Origin: Bacillota bacterium
Lineage (GTDB): Bacteria; Bacillota; Clostridia; Lachnospirales; Lachnospiraceae
Direction of reading: 5' to 3'
DNA length: 32,525 nt
Assembly (NCBI GenBank): GCA_029226935.1
Contig: JAQXYZ010000121.1
Coordinates: 1-32,525 of the forward strand
This document shows positions 16,080 to 23,888 of the stretch, in pieces (the first letter of the stretch is position 1; each line of letters opens with the position of its first letter). The notes below the pieces were generated by a model. The model was not told where the DNA came from. It ran no database searches and was given only the letters and a program-made list of their open reading frames with translations. Both the position numbers and the translations under genes were made by a program.

Positions 16080-16127
16080 CGCTTCCTCCCCTTAAATCAT
16101 TCCGCCATTCCCGGCAAATCAGGACTT

Positions 16128-16925
16128 TTACTTGATAGATTTAATATTGCTAAGCTGGGCGTTTCTTGTCTCTGCCCAGGAGTATTGTCTCATATATTCT
16201 CCTCCATAGTTCTTGATTGCCTCCCGGTCTCCCTCAAGAATACGGTACAAATCACATTCCACCTGTTGGGTTAAAAGATATCTTTTTCGCCCATCAGAAG
16301 AAATTATATCCTCAATTCCCTTTTCTTTCAAGCTATCCAGCATACGTTTGTAGGTCATCCGATATAAAGACTGGGTATTTCCATCAGCAGTCCGCTCCGG
16401 CCAGAGACAGGAAATTGCTTCTCCCGTAGTCACTCCCTCACCTCCCCTGTCTACAAAAAAAGCAAACAGCTCCTCCACCTTAGACCTCCCCCAAATCATT
16501 CTTACCCCATCTACAAAAACTGTAAATCCCGGTATCGTCTGTATTTTGATTCTCTTTACCGGCAATGGGCAGAACTTAGCCACCTTAGTCAACTCTTTTC
16601 TGATCTCCTGCCGCGTATAAGGCTTAAGAACATATCCTATCGCCTCCACTCCAAATGCCTGCAACGCATATTGTGCAAATGCGGTAACAAAAATAATGCA
16701 AAGATCCGGCACAATCTTTTTCAGTTCCCTTGCAAGCAAAAGCCCATGCATCTCCTGCATTTCCAAATCAAGAAATGCCGCATCTACATGGTGTTCTTTG
16801 CTCCATGCAATCGCATCATTTCCTCGCTGGAACAGCTGCAAATCTTCTATTTCAGGGAAGTCCATAACCGTAAACCGGAAATTATCCAATGCAGGTTTTT
16901 CGTCATCTACGCAAATTATATTCAT
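16128..16925 (-). CDS. Response regulator 1, receiver plus SARP-like winged helix
   Basis: The start is ATG 16925, seven bases after AAGGAG; an ATG at 16931 is closer than ideal. The product has 265 residues. The receiver domain has CVDDE, phospho-acceptor Asp53 (AAFLDLEM) and LKPY. The winged-helix output (PGFTVFVDGVRMIWGRSKVEELFAFFVDRGG) is followed by a short BTAD-like tail (YGGEYMRQYSWAETRNAQL). It overlaps the 3' end of kinase 1 by 23 nt, so it is the clear partner of that kinase. It may autoregulate the operon through the motif-B promoter at 22577-22610; this is inference. Confidence 0.92.
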   Translation of the reverse strand: MNIICVDDEKPALDNFRFTVMDFPEIEDLQLFQRGNDAIAWSKEHHVDAAFLDLEMQEMHGLLLARELKKIVPDLCIIFVTAFAQYALQAFGVEAIGYVLKPYTRQEIRKELTKVAKFCPLPVKRIKIQTIPGFTVFVDGVRMIWGRSKVEELFAFFVDRGGEGVTTGEAISCLWPERTADGNTQSLYRMTYKRMLDSLKEKGIEDIISSDGRKRYLLTQQVECDLYRILEGDREAIKNYGGEYMRQYSWAETRNAQLSNIKSIK

Positions 16926-18723
16926 TTTCATTCTCCTTAAAGATTATTTTCTGCGGAAAAGGAATCTTGATGATAACGGTTGTTCCCTGTCCTTCCCTGC
17001 TACGGATCTCCAGCTTTCCATCTACCATATATTCCAGACGGAATCGCACGTTGCTAAGCCCAACAGAATCCTCCCCAATCTCACTTTCCTTTGAAAAACC
17101 TATTCCATCATCTTCTATCGTAATCACAATATTCGCCCCATCATTTTTTGTGCTAAGATAGATTGTACCATCCACCCCTTTGGGTAAAATACCATGCTTA
17201 ATAGAATTTTCAACGATAGGCTGCAATACAAGCGGAGGAATTTGAAAATCCGTTACCTCAAGCTCTGTCCGGAAGGAAATCCGGTCTCCAAACCGCACCT
17301 GCTCCAATACCACATAATCCCCAAGATGTTCAAGCTCCTTAAAAAATGGAATTGGTTCATCCTCCTGCATAATGTCTATATTGCTGCGAAGATAGTTGGC
17401 AAAACGTACCACGGTCTCATCTGCCTTTTGGGCATCATACTTGCACATTCCACTGATTGCATTTAACACATTAAAAATGAAATGGGTTCTAATCTGGCTC
17501 ATTGCCAGTACAATCCGGCTGTTGCGCAGTTTTTCTTCCAGCTTTTCAGCCTCTATGGAGGTTCTGTGATGAAATGCCACTACCCTGACAGCTCTCACAA
17601 GCAGATACATAAGCAGGAACATAAAAACTATCTTAATCAGAAGTCCACCCGGCAGGAAATTCATTCGTCCGTTGATCAGTTCTATCAAAGCCGCACCAAG
17701 GAAAACCACATATACCCCCAAAAGAAGTCGCTTATCCCTCTTACCATGAAGCATTGCGCGAATACAAATTCCCATGAAGACCACTGCTGCCAGACCGCTT
17801 ATAACTGCCCAATAAGCTTCACCGTCAAAGACCTCAATAACACCCAGCAGTGAGAGGGTAAGCAATACGCCATCTGATACCCCCAGCATCAGGGTCAGGA
17901 CATTGGCAGCTTTTCTTTTTTTTCCGGTAAGTGTCTTGCGAATACAGTTTGCAAACTCAAGCCCTGCAAACATCATGCAGTATTGACGCATGCAGATATT
18001 GAACAGGTAGTTTTTACTTCTAAAGCAGGTATCCATCGTGTCCATCAGAATATAACCACCCATGGAAAGTGTCATCATTCCCATACTGAATAGCAGTCCT
18101 GCCATAGGAAGTCTCTGTGTCAGATACCCCAGAGCAATTCCAAGCAAGACAATCGAGATAACCAGCAAGAAGGTTCCGATCCAGAAATAAAAATCACTTC
18201 CCTGTCTTGCATAATTCTCCAATGCAAATTCCCCTCCCCTCACCAAAGAATGCAGGAATTGATTAAATGCATTGGCATTCCCATAGTGATGAGGGTTATG
18301 AAGCCTGATTTCTAAGGTATCCTTCTCATCAATCTCTCCATTCGACCAGCCGCTCCAATAGCTTCCACAGATGATTTCAGGAATTGTATCCTCCCACCTG
18401 CCTGATTCAAAAACGTTCTCTCCATTTACAGCGATAGAAACCCCTATATGATTTAGGTAGAAGCTTACTTCTCCCGGATACTGTTCCTCAAACTTTCCTC
18501 TTAGCAGCACATCACCATCAAATGCAGGAAGTTTGGTATTCTCATCCAGCGGTTTCCACTCTCCTCCGTCAATACTATATTCTCCCAAAAATTTTGCAGG
18601 AATTATCGAAGACCATATTGCCTGCTTATTACTTTGATTCAGTTGGTACATGACCATTCCTGCCAACAGAAACAGTATGACATATCCAATTAAATAGAGC
18701 GCTGATTTTTTCCACTTCCGCAT
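16903..18723 (-). CDS. LytS-type sensor histidine kinase 1 with external sensor domain
   Basis: The 606-residue protein has an N-terminal membrane helix (8-27), an external beta-sandwich-like sensor (about 30-175, with the LRGKF, VSFYLNHIGVSIAVNGENVFE and LEIRLHNP strands of a 7TMR-DISM/galactose-binding-like fold), and about seven membrane helices (177-380). The His_kinase domain has phospho-acceptor His414 in MSQIRTHFIFNVLN. The HATPase domain has N-box PIVENSIKHGI and DDGIGF. The architecture suggests sensing of an extracellular ligand, possibly carbohydrate or peptide. It starts 26 nt after the ABC permease gene and overlaps its regulator, so the transporter and kinase probably work on the same cue. 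Confidence 0.92.
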   Translation of the reverse strand: MRKWKKSALYLIGYVILFLLAGMVMYQLNQSNKQAIWSSIIPAKFLGEYSIDGGEWKPLDENTKLPAFDGDVLLRGKFEEQYPGEVSFYLNHIGVSIAVNGENVFESGRWEDTIPEIICGSYWSGWSNGEIDEKDTLEIRLHNPHHYGNANAFNQFLHSLVRGGEFALENYARQGSDFYFWIGTFLLVISIVLLGIALGYLTQRLPMAGLLFSMGMMTLSMGGYILMDTMDTCFRSKNYLFNICMRQYCMMFAGLEFANCIRKTLTGKKRKAANVLTLMLGVSDGVLLTLSLLGVIEVFDGEAYWAVISGLAAVVFMGICIRAMLHGKRDKRLLLGVYVVFLGAALIELINGRMNFLPGGLLIKIVFMFLLMYLLVRAVRVVAFHHRTSIEAEKLEEKLRNSRIVLAMSQIRTHFIFNVLNAISGMCKYDAQKADETVVRFANYLRSNIDIMQEDEPIPFFKELEHLGDYVVLEQVRFGDRISFRTELEVTDFQIPPLVLQPIVENSIKHGILPKGVDGTIYLSTKNDGANIVITIEDDGIGFSKESEIGEDSVGLSNVRFRLEYMVDGKLEIRSREGQGTTVIIKIPFPQKIIFKENENEYNLRR

Positions 18724-18749
18724 CCCTTTACCCCTCTCTGCCCTCTATC

Positions 18750-19490
18750 CTAAAACTCCAGTTCCCTCTTTTTAAACAATAAAAATGCAATCGCTGCTGC
18801 TCCGATAATATAAATAATCATTCCAATAATGCCTCCCACATCAATGGTGCCAAGAAGCATTCTGGTAAATACCGTTTCTACAAGAGAAGAAAAGAAAAAC
18901 CGCTTCAAATTCAATACCTGAATATATTTAATGTCAGTAAAAATTTCCAAAATACCTTCTACAATGTGTGCAGAAAGTCCAATATAAAACAATGTAGCAA
19001 AGCCTGTGGTCTGTGTGAAGAACATCAAAATCATAGTGATACTGCAGTATCCTATTATCGCACTTCCTGCTTTTAACAGAATCTGAATGATTTCAATATT
19101 CTGTCTGGCAATAGTTTCTGCATGCAGGATTCCACCCATTCCAAAAGCAACAACGCCTATCGTAAAAATGCTAAACGCTGTAAGCACACACACTTCAATC
19201 AGCTTGGAGAAGACCACTGCTCCCCGGGACAGCCCTGTTCCGATTGCGACCTGCATGGTTTTTGCCTTAAAATCATCCAAAAAGACAGCAGATAAGACAA
19301 TCAGGCCCAGAATAATCGGGAGCACTTTGGAAAAATTCTGCACACAAATCACAAAATACACGGAATTCCAGTTACTTCCATGAGCAAACAAAAGCACTCC
19401 GGCGAGTGCCAGATTGATAAGCAGCATGCTAATTAAGAAGGGAATTCTCTTTATAATTCTTTTTAAATCCGCAAATATGTAATTACTCAT
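18750..19490 (-). CDS. ABC-2-type permease
   Basis: This 246-residue protein has six predicted membrane segments, typical of small ABC-2 export or self-protection permeases, ending in a basic FKKREL tail. It overlaps the 3' end of the ATPase gene by 8 nt, so they form one transporter. The substrate cannot be read from the sequence. Small ABC-2 pairs next to a two-component system in Firmicutes often handle antimicrobial peptides or lantibiotics, and here they could also export a peptide or factor linked to the M13 protease. Both are inference. Confidence 0.85.
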   Translation of the reverse strand: MSNYIFADLKRIIKRIPFLISMLLINLALAGVLLFAHGSNWNSVYFVICVQNFSKVLPIILGLIVLSAVFLDDFKAKTMQVAIGTGLSRGAVVFSKLIEVCVLTAFSIFTIGVVAFGMGGILHAETIARQNIEIIQILLKAGSAIIGYCSITMILMFFTQTTGFATLFYIGLSAHIVEGILEIFTDIKYIQVLNLKRFFFSSLVETVFTRMLLGTIDVGGIIGMIIYIIGAAAIAFLLFKKRELEF

Positions 19491-20298
19491 TTTCTTTTCC
19501 TCCTACCAAATTAAAGTAATATTCCTCTAAACTTCTGGTCTCCTGTGCTTTGCCAAGAACCTTTACGCCAGCAGCCATAAGTGCTTCTTCTGCCCTTTCT
19601 AAATCATCCACGCTGATCCGCACGGTTTTTTCATCTGTCTGTAAATCTTCTGTCGAAATTTCTCTCACAATCCTTCCGTCATTTACAATTCCGAAGCGGT
19701 GTGCCGTATTCTGTAGTTCCCCGAGAATATGAGAGGATACAATAATTGTCATGCCATACTCCTGATTCAGCTTCTGAAGCAGGGCACGCACGTCTGCAAT
19801 TCCCTGAGGATCAAGTCCATTGGTAGGCTCGTCCAGAATTAGAATTTCCGGGTTTCCCAGCAGTGCATTGGCAATGCCAAGCCGCTGACGCATTCCCATG
19901 GAATAATTTTTGACAGGTGCCTTCACCTGATTTAGCTCCACAATTTCAAGAACTCTTTCAATCTCCTTCTTATCCTTGATTCCTTTCAGTGCCTGATAGT
20001 ACTCTAGATTCTGTCTGCCTGTAAGATAACCGAAAAAGTTAGAGCCTACGAAAAATCCGATCTTCTTTCTTCCCTTCTTAATCTCCTGCTGGCTGCTGCC
20101 GCTCCCAATCATAAGCTCTCCCGCCTGATATTCGGAAAGCCCCAGAATAATCTTGAAAATGGTAGTCTTTCCCGCACCGTTTCGTCCAACCAGTCCGTAA
20201 ATATCTCCTTTATTTACCTGTAAGTCAACGCCTCGCAATACCTGATGCTTTCCATAACTTTTCTGTACCCCCTTCAGGGTAATTACTGCTTCACTCAT
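19483..20298 (-). CDS. ABC transporter ATPase
   Basis: The start is ATG 20298 with GGAG seven bases upstream; the longer frame to 20328 overlaps the M13 stop. The 271-residue ATP-binding subunit has Walker A GRNGAGKTT (38-46), the signature YSMGMRQRLG in place of LSGGQ, Walker B ILILDEPTNGLD and the switch His in SSHIL. The MGMRQ signature and single domain place it with ABC-2-type drug/bacteriocin exporters. It lies 23 nt after the M13 peptidase gene and pairs with the permease downstream. Confidence 0.94.
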   Translation of the reverse strand: MSEAVITLKGVQKSYGKHQVLRGVDLQVNKGDIYGLVGRNGAGKTTIFKIILGLSEYQAGELMIGSGSSQQEIKKGRKKIGFFVGSNFFGYLTGRQNLEYYQALKGIKDKKEIERVLEIVELNQVKAPVKNYSMGMRQRLGIANALLGNPEILILDEPTNGLDPQGIADVRALLQKLNQEYGMTIIVSSHILGELQNTAHRFGIVNDGRIVREISTEDLQTDEKTVRISVDDLERAEEALMAAGVKVLGKAQETRSLEEYYFNLVGGKENE

Positions 20299-20321
20299 AA
20301 CATTTCTCCATTCTTTTATAC

Positions 20322-22547
20322 TTACCACACTATTGTTCTCTTTTCCGGTTCCAGATACATTCCATCTCCCGGCTGAATATCAAATGTTTCCATAAATTCG
20401 TCAAACTGCTGCAAGGTCACATTCGTCCGCAGGAAATTCAGCGGATGGACATCTGTTGCATATGCCTGCTCATACTCAAATACCCGTTTACAACGCCAAA
20501 GGGATGCATAGGATTTAAAAAAGAGTTCATAATCAAAATTCTCTTTTTGTTTGGCCACTCCCAACATACACTTGACACCACCCATATCTGCAATTGCCTC
20601 CGACGAAATCAGATTTCCATTATAAAATGTTGCTCCGGGATATGGAATAATGTTGGTATAATACTTTACAAGCTCATTAACTCGCAGCTGGAACTTTACT
20701 ACATCCTTCGGTGAATACCAGAATTCTCCTCTTCCATCCTTATCAAAGAGGCATCCTGTTCTGTCAAATGCATGGGTAATCTCATGTCCGATAATCACGC
20801 CAATCCTTCCCATGTTCTCTTCTTCACTGGCACTGGCATCATAAAAATCACTGATGCACAAAAATCCCGGCAAAATATTGATTGAATTTTCTGTAGGAAT
20901 ATAAACTGCATTTACTACTGTTGCAGAAAGTACATCCAAATCCCACCAGTCCCTGTCATAAGGCTGCCCAAGCTGCTCCATACTCCTATCAGCCTGAAAG
21001 TCGTTAATTGCTGCAACTGCATCCACCAACGTTGCACCGGTAGCAATTCCATTTTCCTCATAAGCTTCAAACTCCAGACCTCTGTAATCCTTAAACTGAT
21101 TGGGATAAACTGCACGAACACTGATATTTTCAAGCTTCTCTACCGCTGCGTCCCTTGCCTCCTCACTGAGCCATTCCTCCTCAAGGAGCATCTGACGATA
21201 ATAATCCACTGCCTGATTTATAATTTCAAGAATTTCTTCCTTCTGCTCCCTGGTACTGTACTTGGAAATATAAATCTGGTCAAAGGGGCCTGACAGATAT
21301 TGTCCAAAGTAATACGTAAGCAAAATTTCATCTTCCTCTGTCAGCTGTTCTTCTTTCATCTCCGCTGTAGGAGGTGGAAGCTTATTATTGTTATTTGAAT
21401 TTCTGCTGCTTAACTGCTTTTCAATCTCTACAGCTTTGTCATAGCTTTCCCTGTCAAGAAGGGGAAGGAGCTGTTTGACTGTCTGTACCACATAATAAGA
21501 TTTAATCTCCTTAAGATATTTAGACTGGTATAATTTCTGAACACCTTTTACATAATCCGGTTCCCATACAGTATAATCTTCAAGGTCTGAAATCTGATAC
21601 CGCTCCAGCAATTCCTTCATTGGGAATACCGGGCTTAGCTCCAAAAGCTGTTCATAATCATAATGGTTATCAGCAGTTTCTACATAATTAATATAGTCAT
21701 TCTGCTGTGAGCTGCTCTTCATCAGTTCCGCAAGCCTTCCCTCAAAGCGATAGCAAAGCTTCAAAATTCTGCTGATTTCCTTTTCACTATATCCCAGCCT
21801 TCCAAGCAGATACCGTACCTGCACATCTGTTGTCTGCTTATAGACCTCTCCATTATCGGAAAAGGAAGCATACTCGTCCTGATTAGCCAGACAAAGCTCC
21901 TCTGCAGGGTATACCGGTGTAATCATAACCTCGTATTTCGCCTCTCCGCTTAAGGATTTCTGCACTCCGATTTCTACCGGTGAGATTCCTGTATAATTCA
22001 TTCCACCGCGATTCAGCAGATAGTCTGTCATATCATCCATATTTTGGATTTCTTCAATTGCCTCAATATAGGGGCGTGCCGGTTCCACCCCCAGTTCATT
22101 TCTCTTTTCCCAATTACCTGCAAGCTCAGAGAACTTCTTAACCAGCTCACAGTCATGCCTAAGAAGTCCCGGATCAATTTCCACGGTACTCTCAAAAGAT
22201 GCTTCTTTTGTTGTCCGAAGCTCCTTGACTATGGCCAGTTTGCGATTACGCAGAATCTTTCCTGCTTTGGTAGAATTAGAGATTTCCATATTCTCAGAAT
22301 CCAGTTCCGTTTCTAACAGCCATTCCTTATTTACCGCCGTATGGAAATCATCCTTTAAGCTGACAAGCGTGTCTTTGTCAACAGCCCCATCAATATCCGA
22401 GTTAATCCACTTGGAATCACTGGAAATCGTCTGCCCCGCTTTGATTGGCTGTGACGCACTCTCAAACACCTGACTGCAACCTGTTAGACATATAAAAACA
22501 AGCAATAGGGCAGCCAGTTGTCGAACAACCTTGGTTTTCTTTTTCAT
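20322..22547 (-). CDS. M13-family zinc metallopeptidase lipoprotein
   Basis: The 741-residue protein has a lipoprotein signal (LTGC, Cys24) and the full neprilysin/PepO plan. The zinc motif is HEITH (588-592) in IGVIIGHEITHAFD, the third ligand is in SSEAIADMGG (Glu650, Asp654), the substrate-binding strand is NAVYIPTENSINILPGF, and the C-terminal motif is HPLNFLRTNVTLQQFDEF. M13 enzymes cut small peptides, so an outer-face oligopeptidase is expected. It is the first gene of an operon with an ABC transporter and two-component systems, directly behind the motif-B promoter. It might degrade or mature a peptide signal sensed by kinase 1; this is inference. ATG 22547 has a GGAGC ribosome binding site. 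A low-complexity NSNNNNKLPPP segment lies at about residues 384-393. Confidence 0.94.
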   Translation of the reverse strand: MKKKTKVVRQLAALLLVFICLTGCSQVFESASQPIKAGQTISSDSKWINSDIDGAVDKDTLVSLKDDFHTAVNKEWLLETELDSENMEISNSTKAGKILRNRKLAIVKELRTTKEASFESTVEIDPGLLRHDCELVKKFSELAGNWEKRNELGVEPARPYIEAIEEIQNMDDMTDYLLNRGGMNYTGISPVEIGVQKSLSGEAKYEVMITPVYPAEELCLANQDEYASFSDNGEVYKQTTDVQVRYLLGRLGYSEKEISRILKLCYRFEGRLAELMKSSSQQNDYINYVETADNHYDYEQLLELSPVFPMKELLERYQISDLEDYTVWEPDYVKGVQKLYQSKYLKEIKSYYVVQTVKQLLPLLDRESYDKAVEIEKQLSSRNSNNNNKLPPPTAEMKEEQLTEEDEILLTYYFGQYLSGPFDQIYISKYSTREQKEEILEIINQAVDYYRQMLLEEEWLSEEARDAAVEKLENISVRAVYPNQFKDYRGLEFEAYEENGIATGATLVDAVAAINDFQADRSMEQLGQPYDRDWWDLDVLSATVVNAVYIPTENSINILPGFLCISDFYDASASEEENMGRIGVIIGHEITHAFDRTGCLFDKDGRGEFWYSPKDVVKFQLRVNELVKYYTNIIPYPGATFYNGNLISSEAIADMGGVKCMLGVAKQKENFDYELFFKSYASLWRCKRVFEYEQAYATDVHPLNFLRTNVTLQQFDEFMETFDIQPGDGMYLEPEKRTIVW

Positions 22548-22576
22548 ATAGTTGCTCCTTTTCTATGTTTTTTCTT

Positions 22577-22610
22577 ATTATATCATATAACCGTAACCTA
22601 AACGTAACCG
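22577..22610 (-). promoter_or_regulatory. Motif-B promoter before M13-ABC-two-component operon
   Basis: On the minus strand CGGTTAC (22610-22604), 4 nt, AGGTTAC (22599-22593), a 10-nt spacer and TATAAT (22582-22577) follow each other. Predicted start is near 22570, about 23 nt before ATG 22547. The spacing is identical to the motif-A promoters although the heptad sequence differs. Confidence 0.75.
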
Positions 22611-22661
22611 ATATATGACAGAATAATTGCCAATTTTTACATATTGTTCCCATAATTTATA

Positions 22662-22690
22662 TTGATTTTAATAAAAAACTGGTGTATGAT
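22662..22690 (+). promoter_or_regulatory. Promoter of secreted repeat protein gene
   Basis: A -35 box TTGATT (22662-22667), a 17-nt spacer and a -10 box TATGAT (22685-22690) match a housekeeping-sigma promoter. It faces right toward ATG 22760 and is back to back with the motif-B promoter of the M13 operon. Confidence 0.65.
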
Positions 22691-22759
22691 AAGTTTACAT
22701 AATTTTGGTTATTATTGAAACCTGTTTTTATATCTTTCTAATTTTATGGAGGCATACTT

Positions 22760-23824
22760 ATGAAAAAATGTTTGATTGCAAGAATTTGCATGACTCTCTG
22801 CCTTGTGCTTGGAATATTTTTTATTCCCTACAATCAGCTTCATGTTCAGGCAGCAGAAGTAATCGCAACGGTCAGCGGAACCATTTTATCAGGAACAACA
22901 TCCGAAATATTACTTCTTTCCACTAACGAAGGAAAAATGGAAATCAAGCTGGACAGCAGCACCGATGCCAGTTCCTGCAAGATTCTGCTCCCCGGCAAAA
23001 AGATCAGCGTTTCAGTCTCTCACGGCTCTGACGGCTATCTTCATGCAGTAAGAATCAACAGTAATAGCCCGGGAAGCACCACTAATGCAGATTCTTCTAA
23101 CGTAGCCACTGTTACCGGAACCATTGGAGACAAGACAACAGATAGTATTATCTTTTTTAATACTCCTCAGGGAGAAATGGAGATTAAGCTGGATGCCACT
23201 ACCAATATCAGCGGCTGTTCCGTTCTTGTAGCCGGCAAATCCTATGTAATTACCTGTACACGAGGCTCCGATGCTTACATGCATGCACTCAGTATTTCTG
23301 ATCCATCATCAGCATCCTCCGGCAGTTCTTCCCTTACACCTGCACCCGCTTCTGATGTGAACAGCTCCATTTCCACTACCACAGTGACAGGAACCGTTTT
23401 AAGTAATACCAAGGAAAATCTCCTCTACCTGTCTACCAGTGGCGGTACGATGGAGATCGTGATTGACAATAACACCGATTCACGAAACGGTATGATTCTT
23501 GTTCCTGACCGCAAACTGACTGTTTCCGTTTACCGGGGTTCTGATGCTTATATGCATGCAGCTACCATTGCAGGTATCAAGGACAGTTACACAAGTGCAA
23601 ATGTGGATACCTCCAATACTTCAACCGTTACCGGAACCGTTGGCAGTAAATCCACTGAAAATATTCTCTTCTTAAGTACTCCGCAGGGAGATATGGAACT
23701 GAAGCTTGATACAGTAAGATCTGTCAACAATTGCAAGGTTCTTGTCAGCGGTAAAAAGATTACCGTAACCTGTGCCCGCGGTTCAGACGCTTATATGCAT
23801 GCAGTTGATATTACCGGAGCATAA
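22760..23824 (+). CDS. Secreted protein of four tandem beta-rich repeats
   Basis: ATG 22760 is preceded by GGAGG at a good spacing. The 354-residue product has a signal peptide ending near residue 31 (HVQAA), then four copies of an about 66-residue unit at about 34-100, 115-180, 206-272 and 288-353, joined by Ser/Thr/Ala-rich linkers. The unit consensus is TVTGTV ... LFLSTPQGDMEIKLD ... CKVLV-GKKITVT-RGSDAYMHA. Repeats 1, 2 and 4 have a Cys before the VLV strand; repeat 3 has Gly/Met there. Alternation of hydrophobic residues suggests a small beta-barrel per unit, loosely like DUF5666-type repeats, but I do not recognise the family. No anchor or enzyme motif is seen, so it is probably released or bound to the wall non-covalently. 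Confidence 0.85.
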   Translation: MKKCLIARICMTLCLVLGIFFIPYNQLHVQAAEVIATVSGTILSGTTSEILLLSTNEGKMEIKLDSSTDASSCKILLPGKKISVSVSHGSDGYLHAVRINSNSPGSTTNADSSNVATVTGTIGDKTTDSIIFFNTPQGEMEIKLDATTNISGCSVLVAGKSYVITCTRGSDAYMHALSISDPSSASSGSSSLTPAPASDVNSSISTTTVTGTVLSNTKENLLYLSTSGGTMEIVIDNNTDSRNGMILVPDRKLTVSVYRGSDAYMHAATIAGIKDSYTSANVDTSNTSTVTGTVGSKSTENILFLSTPQGDMELKLDTVRSVNNCKVLVSGKKITVTCARGSDAYMHAVDITGA

Positions 23825-23844
23825 TTATTCTATTAATCAAAAAT

Positions 23845-23881
23845 TGGGCAGCCCATGGGCTGCCCATCTTATTGTCTTTTT
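23845..23881. terminator. Bidirectional terminator between convergent genes
   Basis: A perfect 22-bp palindrome (centre CCATGG, 23845-23866) forms a GC-rich hairpin. On the plus strand it is followed by a T-rich run ending in TTTTT, and on the minus strand directly by AATTTTTG. It serves the repeat protein (stop 23824) and the MCP (stop 23889). Confidence 0.88.
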
Positions 23882-23888
23882 ATTCGAT

